Below, piece by piece: positions 1 through 31,634 of a DNA stretch of 64,000 nt. The position numbers and the translations under genes are program-made. This DNA comes from Balanoglossus misakiensis (taxonomy: Eukaryota > Hemichordata), in contig CM082584.2 in the NCBI GenBank assembly GCA_040954595.2, positions 10,416,001-10,480,000 on the forward strand, given 5' to 3'. The stretch's first letter is position 1; the number at the start of each line of letters is the position of its first letter. Below the pieces are notes generated by a model. That model searched no databases. It was not told the DNA's origin and saw only the letters and a program-made list of their open reading frames with translations.

Positions 1-2
1 CC

Positions 3-2201
3 CATTCGACGGGCTTCACGACCAATCACGAGAAACAGAGACTGTGCCTGTCGCAGAGCGATACAACCGCGAGCGTGTTAAATACTGAATTTGAACACCC
101 GCGTAATGCCGTGCACGACGAGGTCACCAGACTCTACGGAATCTACTGCGCACAGCATTCGACGTCGTACCGACTGCCCGCCAAGGTCGTCCAAATTCCG
201 ACGCCGTCGCCCGAACCGACCGAGGAAGATTCCTGGACGACGGAGGACGCGTACCCGCCGCCCGGAAGACTCGTCAGAAAGAAGAGTGCAAAGGGCGGCA
301 AGCGGTTGCAAAACGAGGCCCAAAAACGACTGAACCACCTGACGACAACGGCGCAGACTGTAGCGGCAATCAAACGGAAAGCCCGGCTGGAGAGCATGCG
401 ACCCCGTACCCCGAGAAGACCCACCCGCCCCACCTCACCCGAGGCGGCCAACAGCGACGGTGAAAATTCGCGTTCATCCTCCCCTAGCAACTCTCAAACT
501 TCAAACAAACTCCTTCGGGGCCTGATGGCGAAGAAACTCCGACAAAGGAAATCCCTTTTCCAGACAGACAAAGTCGACGAAAATCGCGACGGTGCAGAAA
601 CCCGCCAATCTGCGAGTGAGACATCGACCCCTACCAGCAGACCAAACAGCGTCAACTCAGATACTTCCAGTCTGGGCGGGAAAAAGAGTGGTTATTTACG
701 CAGGAAGGAGTTTTTCACGGCTCTCTCTACAAACCTTCAGGTCATCCAGAGTGAATCAGAGACATGCACGCCAGAACCACCGCCAACACGGCCGTCCCAG
801 TTAAATTCATTCCCGTCAATCGACTCAGGCTTTGCCAGCCGGGGGTCCCCTCCCCATCCGCGGCCTCCGGAGAAAGCCCCGGCAAACGAGGACGCCAACG
901 ATGCCATGGAAACGACAGAGAACAAACAAGAAGGTGACGGCCTCCCAAGACCGAGTGCGGTGAGACCAAAATCCGCACGGAAGAAACTTCTCTTGCGGCG
1001 GCGTTCCAGCAAGATGATCGGGCAAAACATCTCGGCCAGAACCAGAAACGGAGAAATGCACACTAAGAACGGAAAAGATGACGGGAGCAAAGGGGAAGAG
1101 ACGGCGTCTCGAGATTCGCCGAGTCTAAGACGCGGGACGCCAAAAGGGACGGGCTCCCCAACGATGGAAAGGGAAACCACCTCCCTGGACACCGTCAGCG
1201 CAAATTTCAGGCACCGGAATCCGGAGTCGGCGCAGGCGAGTCCCAGGACACTGGCGGACGGCAACGTGTTCAAGTTCCCGAAGGGCCAGGGAAGCGGCGA
1301 CAGTTTGCGGAGACCCCACTCACAGAATCGGACCTCCGCCACCCTGTTGGAACTGGACGCCCGGATACTGGAGTTGAAGAATGAGTTAAAGTTGATGAAA
1401 AAAAGGTCTCGGCTCAGTGCAAAGGGCAAAGTTGACTCCCCGTGTCCGTCGTCTTCGGATGAGTGGCAGAATGATAACCACCGGCAGGGAGGCGAGAAAG
1501 AAACCAAGCAGAACCAGGTGTACTTGATCGTGACGAAGGCAGACGATCCAAATGAAAGAAAACACAGCCAGCCGAAGAAGCGAGACAGCCCTCCCCGTTC
1601 AGGCGACGGCAGAAATCTGCTGCGTCCCTTTGAGAGAAGAGGCACGAAATCAGAGCTCGTGGTCGAGCCCCGCTTTGCGGAACTTCGGAAAATAAAAGGA
1701 CTTGTTGCGGCCAATAATGACCAGGATACGAAGGTCGTGTCCGGGAAAAAGCGAACGAAGCCAAAGCGAAACAGACAGTTAACGGTCTCAGGCGAGATCT
1801 GTAGCGAAAGCACAGACAATTCTGGCAGAACATCGGAAGACAAAAACGAAGAGGAACAGCAGCGAGAGGTTGTGGACGACGAAAGCGATCATGAAAACCG
1901 CGAAACTCAGCGGAAACTGGCGACGAAAGTGTTGGCGAAAAGACTGAAACATCCCGCGCACGCGCCGTCGCGCTTCATGTACTCTCTGTCCAAAAATGCC
2001 AAGAAGTCGAAGCGTGGCCGGGCCGCGGTGGTGAAAATCAACCCCGCGATAAGAATTTACCTGAAGAACGAAAGTCACCCGCTGACGAGAGCCAACAGAA
2101 TGCCGTCCGTCGGACAAAATTCCAAATCGGTCAAGTCATCGAAGGATGCCCTGTACGGGGACCTACCGAAAGCTGTGAAGTCACTCTTTCGGGGCAAGTA
2201 G
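3..2201 (+). CDS. Uncharacterised basic disordered protein, 3' part of gene
   Basis: A single open frame runs from the first bases of the window to a TAG at 2199-2201, about 732 residues, with no in-frame stop at the left edge. The true start and any upstream exons lie outside the window. The protein is rich in Arg, Lys, Ser, Pro and Glu and has many acidic/basic patches. It has no membrane segment or signal peptide in view and looks largely disordered. One short heptad-like stretch around nt 1342-1410 (LLELDARILELKNELKLM) could form a coiled coil. The last 100 residues are strongly basic (for example KNAKKSKRGR), which would suit a nuclear or cytoskeletal protein, but that is inference. Codon use is GC-rich and unlike the flanking AT-rich DNA, which supports real coding. 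I do not recognise the family. Confidence 0.75.
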   Translation, partial: HSTGFTTNHEKQRLCLSQSDTTASVLNTEFEHPRNAVHDEVTRLYGIYCAQHSTSYRLPAKVVQIPTPSPEPTEEDSWTTEDAYPPPGRLVRKKSAKGGKRLQNEAQKRLNHLTTTAQTVAAIKRKARLESMRPRTPRRPTRPTSPEAANSDGENSRSSSPSNSQTSNKLLRGLMAKKLRQRKSLFQTDKVDENRDGAETRQSASETSTPTSRPNSVNSDTSSLGGKKSGYLRRKEFFTALSTNLQVIQSESETCTPEPPPTRPSQLNSFPSIDSGFASRGSPPHPRPPEKAPANEDANDAMETTENKQEGDGLPRPSAVRPKSARKKLLLRRRSSKMIGQNISARTRNGEMHTKNGKDDGSKGEETASRDSPSLRRGTPKGTGSPTMERETTSLDTVSANFRHRNPESAQASPRTLADGNVFKFPKGQGSGDSLRRPHSQNRTSATLLELDARILELKNELKLMKKRSRLSAKGKVDSPCPSSSDEWQNDNHRQGGEKETKQNQVYLIVTKADDPNERKHSQPKKRDSPPRSGDGRNLLRPFERRGTKSELVVEPRFAELRKIKGLVAANNDQDTKVVSGKKRTKPKRNRQLTVSGEICSESTDNSGRTSEDKNEEEQQREVVDDESDHENRETQRKLATKVLAKRLKHPAHAPSRFMYSLSKNAKKSKRGRAAVVKINPAIRIYLKNESHPLTRANRMPSVGQNSKSVKSSKDALYGDLPKAVKSLFRGK

Positions 2202-2670
2202 ATAATTGGCCAGACGGCGCGCATAGTGTTTGAAACAAACCTCACAATACCCATGAGATAAATTTACTGGTTCACAATTTTGAATTAACTTGAGCCACTT
2301 GATATGCACAATGTACTGCCCACTATTGTAAGGTTGTTGGTAGCTTTACACTGACTCTTTAAGAAAAAGACGTTTGTTAAATTTAGTATAAAACATATCA
2401 CTCGAGTGCCAAATTTCAATTTACAAACAGCTGTTCGTTTATCTTGGATTTCACCAAGTCAAATTGTTCCCCGCGGTCTAATTTTTGAAAACTGTACAGA
2501 AATGAGCTAACTCGTCACACTTTCAAACAAGTATTTCGAAAATGACATAAATCTCTTTTAATGTGAATGTGAAGGGGGATAGGGGAACTTTATTGGACGA
2601 TAGGATTCATAGAGTTCCTAAGCTTTCACAATTGTAACATTTTTCCGAGGCACAATTAATTTTATTGTAA

Positions 2671-2676
2671 AATAAA
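2671..2676 (+). terminator. Poly(A) signal AATAAA for the first gene
   Basis: Canonical AATAAA about 470 nt after the stop codon of the upstream gene. It is the first canonical signal I noticed downstream, so the 3' UTR is probably about 0.5 kb. Confidence 0.5.
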
Positions 2677-5600
2677 ACCGGTGCACTGCCAGTACTTACG
2701 CAGGAACCCTGCTCATCGTTAATAATTCTATTCATAAATTGGCGCGTTGCTATGACGACATTCGGTATGGACACAATTATCGTTGCGCACTCTTTAAACT
2801 ACACGCCCGAGGGTGGTTACCCATGGGTATAAATCTCCCGTGTCTTCAATAATGCAGAATTAAAAGAGTTCAACCGATGAAAAAGCGCGCGTTTTATTAT
2901 AAATTATGAAATAGTAATCAGGATAAATTTAGTATCTATTACTGAATTTTTTATTCAGTTAAAATAGCCTTAATAAGACTAGTTTCGTCTTTAACAATGT
3001 ATTTAATATAATTGTCTATACACGCGTACACATAATGTTACATACGATCAATTGGAAACCGTGACGTTTTGGCATTTACCCGATGAATGAGAAAACTCGG
3101 TGCTTAATGAACGACACAGATAAAGCAGATTCGGGCATGGTTGTAGCTTGGTATAGCGATAGTGCAGTTATTACAACTACCGTTGAATTCTACGCTGTTT
3201 AACAATTATCTCCACGGGGTGCCTTCCCACCATGCAACGCATCAAGATATTTCCGTTGTGGGAATTGGCATATTATGATATTCACGATGCGTCGCTGGTG
3301 GCGCCTACCCTCGTTTGCGTCACTGCTTTTCAGGTTGTCCAGCCGTGTCAGGCACTGTGGGGTAGCGAACAGTCTAACCGAGTTAACTAGACTCTCAAGT
3401 GAACTCAAAATATTGTGCTCCAACCAGACTTTAGGATAACTGCGGCGCCTGTAATTCGTATTTTGTATTGTGCACTGACCAAAACAAAACCCTGTGGGAT
3501 TGTTTATTATGAATGGTTATCCAGTTTTTTGATGCAGGGGAGAGGTAGTAGAACATAGACTTGCCCAAAGTCTATGTTACGATAAAACATAGAAGAATTT
3601 CAGCAAATTTTAGCGTGGGTGGAGTGAACGCGTTCGGAGTGGTGTGATCGTTCGTGACGTGGGCTTGGCTTGGCTATTTTCTATGAAACACACATTCGGA
3701 AGAATATTCATAAAGACAACAAAGCCATATGCAATTTGCTTTCTTTTTTATGAACAATGACAATTTACACAATTTAAAAGTACATGTACATGTAATGGCG
3801 ATTCTATACCACAGCGTTTGTGCATTTGGGTCAGAAGCGAACAGTAATGGACTAAGATTATCAAGCTGTGTTTATCTAACACTGATAAATAAAGTGGATC
3901 TATAACACGATGATGATGATCCCGGAACAGTTCAATATACAGGTATATGTGCCAGAGGTCCAACTGGCCAGAGTTTGTGAATCACTCACTTACTGGCCCC
4001 GATAGAAAGACATCGTAAAACCAACGTTGGTACATGGTGTCAACCAAACGGCCTTGTACAATGACATAGTGCCCCTAACCCAGGATACAAGGTACATTAG
4101 CATTATATGCAAAATGTATCAGTGCCTTTGTTTCGGTATTAAAATTTCATGATAACGAACCATTATCAATGGTGAATATTCATATACCTCGAATCGCGCA
4201 CTGCATAACGCAATTGGTCCAGTGCACTATATAATATATAGGCTCTTGGGTCACTGTTCGACAACACGCCTTAGTCAAAGTGCGTTGAATCACTTGACGC
4301 ATTATGATATACTGGCCCTTCTCTGTAGTAAATTCAGTTTACAAGTATCAACAACTCTATTTTCTAATTCATCACTTGTTAGCACACAAAAAACATGGCT
4401 GTTTTCCGTTGAAGCCACTTCGTCCTCCAAAGAACTCGAAACAATCAAATATGTTGGATACTGCATGTATGCCCACGTAAAAAACCTCCCACGGACATCT
4501 CCGTCAACTGATAAAAAAACTTTCTTATCTCCACAATGCAATTGGCTCAAATTTTATCAATCCGACAACCTTACAATGCTTCTGTTACCCGTCCCAGAAT
4601 GCACCACGCGCTGCCCACGAGTAAAGGCGATTTCTTGAAGGTCCGGCTCCAAGTTCACATTTTCGCTGTCGCAGTGCTGAATTGCGTCCCCGATGTAAAG
4701 CAATGTATTTCAGAACAAAAAGTTTTATTTTTTCTTCAAATCTTTACACAGCACGTAATTTAATGTAATGATCATCTGAAGTGAGGCTGTAACCCCTGAA
4801 ATGTTCACAAAGATATGAGTCGCTGTATTTCGGCGAGAGATCAATATATTTATATGGATTTATGAGAGCCTGTTGTCCCTGTCACCGATAGTCATGTGCA
4901 TAATAATCAACAGTAAGCGTACACGTACACTGTGTGTGCTCCACACAAATTGTACTTTGAGGAGCAATTGGCCCATTAACCAAAACTAGGGAACGCTGTT
5001 AAGGGTCATCTGAGTGTAGACCTCTGCACCGAATAACGCGACTAACAGCGGTACAGGTTGCCCAACCTTTACGCTTTTCAAATGTCTGCGTTTATGTAGA
5101 AACTTTCCTTTTACCTTCACAATGGAACTACCGCCACTTTTATTCATGTATTTCCTGAGGGGTGTATATTACTGTAAATGCTATTTACCACTGACTCGGC
5201 AATCGCTGTTCAGTGATTTCGTAATTGACAGTTGCAAATAGTTTAGTTAAAAGCTAGGTAGATGTTCAGAAACGCGTAAATTCCTGAGAATTACACAGCC
5301 TGGGGTTTCTTTGGAAAATCTTGGATATCTTTCCACAGCATAAACTGCGATTCAATCTGATCGATACTGCCATTTTGCTTAAAATATACATGTACATGTA
5401 TGACATTGGTGTTATTTGTATCAAAGGTCGCTGCTCAAGGCCAAGGGTCATGACCTTAGTCCTTGACAGCATGTGACATTGCGATGAAATAATTCCAAAG
5501 GTTCCTTAAAACTAGAGCGTGGTTGAACGACCAACAGTGACTTATCCGCCAGAGCTTTGAAGTTGCCGCCCTATCTCTAAATTGCACAATTTTATGCGAT

Positions 5601-7380
5601 TCGATAAGATTGGACTTAGTATAAGATACGAGAGCTCAAGAGGTGCTGATAAGCTTCGGCCAAACAAGCGCCGTGTTCATGCGTTCAACGAATGAATTTC
5701 TAGCTATTAAGGCCCCATCACCCATTTTTTCTCTATACATATAATTGGTCCCGTTTGTACCAACAACAATGTCAAAAAGGGAGCGACTTTTTCCCTTGAA
5801 AGTTCAAAGTTCCTTAGTTGTTGTTTTTGGTTCGTAACGAACCAAATACAATTTGCTTTTCGTTATTTTGTATCGTTTTCTTTGATTCGGATTTTTTTGC
5901 TGAAGAAAATGCCAAAATCATGGCATTATGTACACAAGTGAACACTGAGTTCCACGGAACTACTTGCATATGTTCAGTTTGTGTATTTAAGGGTGGGTCT
6001 TCATCACATATGTACCCTCGATTCCTGAGTTGGTACGTGTGGCGTTTGGCCCTGTTCAGTCCAGAGATTGACTCTTCTGGTTGTAAGGTGACACTATGAT
6101 TGGTTGGGCCGAGCATTTGCATATACGGTGAGAAGGGAACGCTGTGTGTAAAGCGAACGAAATGCATGTATGATTCTGGAGTGCAGCGTCTAAGTTCGTC
6201 ATTGGTTTCCGATCGTCACTTCGCTGGCGAGAAATTTCGGTTGCATTTGATTGTTTAGAACAATTTTGTGTGTATAAGGATAAATGGGGGAGGGGGGTGA
6301 CACCATATCTTTGCCATTTAAGTTTCTGTTGTTGTTTTTTAATTCAAAGTCAGAAGCTCTCTCTCCCTCCCCCTCTCCCCCCCCCCTCTCTCTCTCTCAC
6401 TCGCATGCAAAGAGTTCTGGTGATACGATTTTGTTTACGGTGCGCATGTCAGCGAACAACTTTATATTGATCTTTAACAAGCGTTGCCAAGTAAACAAAA
6501 CATCTATAAATTCGACATTACGTAGTTAAATCATAAGACCAGAAGTTCGCTGACAGATAAGCTTGATGTCATCGACCGCACGTACTCGCTGGGACAATGT
6601 TCAATTACGCAGAAAACAGTAACTGAATTGCCTCTTATGTTATCGCGTGATGTAGGTCGAAGACGTGACAGGTTTCAAACAATACTAACGTTTGTGCCAA
6701 TTGCTAGGCACGCCGAGATGGGGCTAAACTAGCCTGAAGTTGTTTGAATGGCGAAGCTTCCCATCTGATGGTGCTTTGCAATTGCATCGAGCACGAACGA
6801 TTTCTTGTCTTGATATGCACGTCAGTCTGTCACTGTCAGACTCTCTCTTACTCTCTTTCGCCTCGCCTCGACCTTCTCTCCCTCCCTCCTTCCCCCTCTC
6901 TCTCTGAGCGACATTGTACATGCGAATACATATTTAATTATAACTTTCAACGCCATCTTGACGACAAATATACAATGTACGTACTCACGTAAACCAAGAT
7001 TTTTTTATGCAACATGACTATTTTGCAACAGTGGTAGTTGAATCGAGTCTTTTAAACCAGAATGATAAAAAACCTATGGAACCACTTGCTATCTGTATAG
7101 TCGAATAAAATCTTCTCGTGATGGCAATTTGATGAGATTAAACTAAAGATGCGCCGAGGAAGCATTTTTCTACTATCAGATAATGGAACAATTGGATTTG
7201 TTGGCGAATTTTCCTCAGCAACCAAGGCGTCTTGGCCGGATGCCCATCGTCTTCCATAAAAGTTGACTACCGTTCACCTCTATTTCTCGCACTTTATTTG
7301 CCAGGCTGTGATTGGCCAGAATCCGTTGGTAGATGTCCAAAAAAGTTGACTTTTGGTATGTTATTGTTCGCTCTTTTTCT
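2677..7380. other. Intergenic region without a recognisable gene
   Basis: About 4.7 kb of AT-rich DNA between the first gene and vitellogenin A. Open frames are short, on both strands, and lack family features or a splice-linked partner. It holds TACATGTA-type palindromic words (near 3781 and 5391), small perfect hairpins (3552-3578 and 5826-5846), pyrimidine-rich tracts at 6358-6402 and 6838-6906, and one X-box-like word at 2746-2759. No tRNA, rRNA or intact mobile element was seen. Confidence 0.6.
6358..6402. repeat. CT-rich low-complexity tract
   Basis: Run of CT dinucleotides with an internal C homopolymer. A second similar pyrimidine tract lies at 6838-6906. Both are in the upstream region of vitellogenin A and look like simple repeats. 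Confidence 0.8.
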
Positions 7381-7388
7381 TATAAAAG
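7381..7388 (+). promoter_or_regulatory. TATA box of vitellogenin A
   Basis: TATAAAAG lies 75 nt upstream of the ATG at 7463, which predicts transcription starting near 7410-7415 and a 5' UTR of about 50 nt. An inverted CCAAT word (ATTGG) lies near 7311-7315. The word AAAAGTTGAC occurs twice upstream (near 7258 and 7341) and could be a repeated factor site. Vitellogenin B has an equally placed TATAAAAG, which supports a shared promoter design. Confidence 0.85.
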
Positions 7389-7462
7389 GGGCCTGTCGTG
7401 CCCAGAGCGAGTAAGCTGCAGTTTTTCTTCTAAACTGTACATCGCCGACGCCGACAGCAGTC

Positions 7463-19348
<11,886 letters not shown>

Positions 19349-19514
19349 TGACGCACAACACTGACATCACCAGACGTCGTAGGATAATGCCATTTACTTT
19401 ACATATCATTCTCTGATTAATAGCACCTTCTGTTTGCTCAAAACCTTCTCAAACTGTGAATTTGTAGCATGTACTTTACTTTTCTTTGCTCCTTTTTTCC
19501 TTCTTTTTAGTTCA

Positions 19515-19520
19515 ATTAAA
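19515..19520 (+). terminator. Probable poly(A) signal ATTAAA of vitellogenin A
   Basis: The common variant ATTAAA lies 167 nt after the stop, within a T-rich region. I noticed no canonical AATAAA nearer to the stop. Confidence 0.5.
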
Positions 19521-20193
19521 AGAATCATCATTTAAAAACATACACTTATCTCCTCCTGTATTCTGACATGTTTTCTCAAGTCTGTGTGTGAAGAGCATAA
19601 TATAAGAATCATGCATACTGTATATCTATTGGCCTACTTCGAAGCTTGGTGTTGTATTCATAATCTTTGTGGAAGCAGCTTGACCAAGTCTTGCACGCTG
19701 GACCGTGCCGCCAACACCCCAATCCCCGAACCCACCCCAAAACAGAGAATATTGGCTTCAGCTGTCCTCGCCTATCTTTACAATCACACAGCAAGGACTG
19801 GCCATGAAGGACATCCAGGTGCATGGAAATTGGCTTAAGCGAGACAATCTGTTTGTGTGTCTTCAATACTTAGTCAACCAGACCTTTCAACACCTGTTGT
19901 GCGTTTTAAATGAAATTCACATGTACTTCATATAAATATGTGCGGATATTCAATAACCAAGCGAATGTTCCGAGATATAGATTTTGAGGCGCAATGCTAA
20001 GAGTTGTTTGAACAGAACCATCCAAGATCATCCGAGATGATTCTGATCGACAGGGGCTCGATGCACCGCAGATTTGTCCTCGCCGTGGTTGGTTTACTTT
20101 TTTATGAGTCTGGCCAGACAGGAGAGTGGCCTCCGACACGTCAATCAGAGAAGGGAGGCCACTTTTAAAGTTAAAAATTGACAAACTTATTGG
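19521..20193. other. Spacer between the two vitellogenin genes
   Basis: Short intergenic spacer with no recognisable gene. It must hold the proximal promoter of vitellogenin B. The only structured element seen is a 10-bp inverted repeat just upstream of the TATA box, listed separately. Confidence 0.6.
20125..20163. promoter_or_regulatory. Inverted repeat upstream of vitellogenin B TATA box
   Basis: AGTGGCCTCC at 20125-20134 is repeated as its exact complement at 20154-20163, with a 19-nt spacer. It ends 30 nt before the TATA box. It is not an oestrogen response element (no GGTCA/TGACC pair). It may be a dimeric factor site or a chance hairpin. Confidence 0.4.
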
Positions 20194-20201
20194 TATAAAA
20201 G
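20194..20201 (+). promoter_or_regulatory. TATA box of vitellogenin B
   Basis: TATAAAAG, the same octamer as for vitellogenin A, 88 nt upstream of the ATG at 20289. Transcription is expected to start near 20225. It shows that B is transcribed from its own promoter and not by readthrough. Confidence 0.85.
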
Positions 20202-20288
20202 TCAACGGATAGAGTTTTCCGTTTGCAGTCTTGGTTTTGGTCAGTTGGATTCATCGTCGTTCGTGATTCACTGACTGTCAATACCAGG

Positions 20289-30308
<10,020 letters not shown>

Positions 30309-30319
30309 ATAGTATACAG

Positions 30320-30469
30320 GTATGCAACCCCCCTTCTTATTTACACATAGATACATGTGGTGTCACGTTGCTCTATCTTGCAGTCTTGACGACTTCATCT
30401 TTTTAAAAAAACGAACCCTTGTTTTGTTGCCTATAATCATTGGTTATTTTTCTTTACTCTCTTTTACAG
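30320..30469 (+). other. Vtg: Possible 3' UTR intron of vitellogenin B
   Basis: A donor ATACAG|GTATGC lies 11 nt after the stop codon, and a strong acceptor CTCTTTTACAG ends at 30469. The predicted junction is too close to the stop to trigger nonsense-mediated decay. Its position is close to that of intron 27 of vitellogenin A, so it may be a relic of the intron that once led to the lost C-terminal exons. Confidence 0.45.
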
Positions 30470-30723
30470 ACTGAAATAAGCACCCTACTGCCGACGTAAT
30501 GATCAGAAGACTCTCAAAGATTGTTTTTTACGCTTTAGCTAATTTGGACAATTCGTCAATAACGTCGTTCTTTTCGTCGATTGAAGATATTGAGAGATAG
30601 TACTTATCGATTGATGATAACCTGTGTGAATAGAATAGTAAGGTATCAACAACGGAGACATACGCTTTGCAGACAACGCTCTCGGGAGCCTAGATTTGAT
30701 ATCCTGTCTCATTGTGATGTAAC

Positions 30724-30729
30724 AATAAA
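30724..30729 (+). terminator. Poly(A) signal AATAAA of vitellogenin B
   Basis: Canonical AATAAA about 415 nt after the stop codon (about 265 nt if the UTR intron is removed), followed by T-rich sequence. Confidence 0.6.
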
Positions 30730-31634
30730 ACGTTTTATACCACATACTTGCCGTTGTCTTCTCGTCAATGAATCTCGGGCGCAATATGCCATGATTCTTT
30801 CATTGCAATATTACGCCATGTAATCATGGTAACAGAGAGGTGGTTGGGGCCCTTCATGGTGTGACTGACGTGTTCTTATCCACATGTGTTCTTCCAAAAC
30901 TATATTTTTCCTCTCGCTCCATGGGGGTTTCGTTTGTTACGAAGAGGTGAGCCGGGGGAATATTAGACTCGGAGGGAGTCATATTTCACGAACGTGTACT
31001 ATGATGTGAGAAAAGTTATAATACAATGCACACAATTGCATGAACATCAAAAACCAGTAGTCTTCCGTTCGTTCAATTATGCACCAACAAATCACGGCGA
31101 TTAACATCAGAATGTCAGTCGAAACAATATTGCAAAGTGGAAGATAAACTGGAAAACCCTATTACATCGTAGCCAGATCGCCCTCATGAGGCCAGGTAAT
31201 GCAACATGTCCATGACGTCACTGCTTGGCGCTAGTACCCTCGGATTGCCCATTTTTATTGTACCTTTGCTAAATGCGAATGTTTATCTGTGAGAATACCC
31301 GGAATATTTAGCTATTTTAACTACTGGAATGTGTTAAGGCATTAAAAGTTATGACTTCGTGCAACTCGTAATAATGCAGTATGCCGTAAAATTGGAAACT
31401 TTCGACAGAAAACCCAACTGTGTTCTCTTCCGTGTTCTGACCCAAAGGTTTAAATATGAGAAAGCTAGAGGGTCCTTATTGTCACATGACCAAAGCTGAC
31501 GCCATATTGGATGTGATCCTTACTTCCCAGGAAAATAATTACTGGGATTAAAAAAATCTGTGATGTGTATCGAGAAATAGCTATTTTCATTTATTGAAGC
31601 GTAGTCTGAAACGAAAAGGCATACGGTCTTGACC
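30730..31634. other. Spacer and promoter region of AP3D1
   Basis: About 0.9 kb without a recognisable gene. No TATA box suitably placed for AP3D1 was seen, consistent with a housekeeping gene. The one recognisable site is a MiT/TFE-type E-box at 31481. Confidence 0.6.
31481..31490. promoter_or_regulatory. MiT/TFE-type E-box upstream of AP3D1
   Basis: GTCACATGAC fits the TCAYRTGA site bound by the MITF/TFEB family, 145 nt before the start codon. These factors control lysosomal and melanosomal genes (established), and AP-3 delivers cargo to those organelles, so the site fits the gene. A single short motif is weak evidence. Confidence 0.45.

Noticed and set aside
737-1843. 368-codon open frame antisense to the first gene
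   Set aside because: A shadow of the strongly biased + strand coding sequence. The + frame is longer, runs through the whole exon and ends before a poly(A) signal.
4222-4710. Overlapping open frames on both strands in the intergenic region, with a coding-like look on the - strand
   Set aside because: Frames are short, broken by stops, lack splice partners and match no family I know. They could be a decayed gene fragment but cannot be supported.
31501-31510. GCCATATTGG upstream of AP3D1 as an SRF CArG box
   Set aside because: The A/T core between CC and GG is five bases, not six, so it does not fit the consensus.
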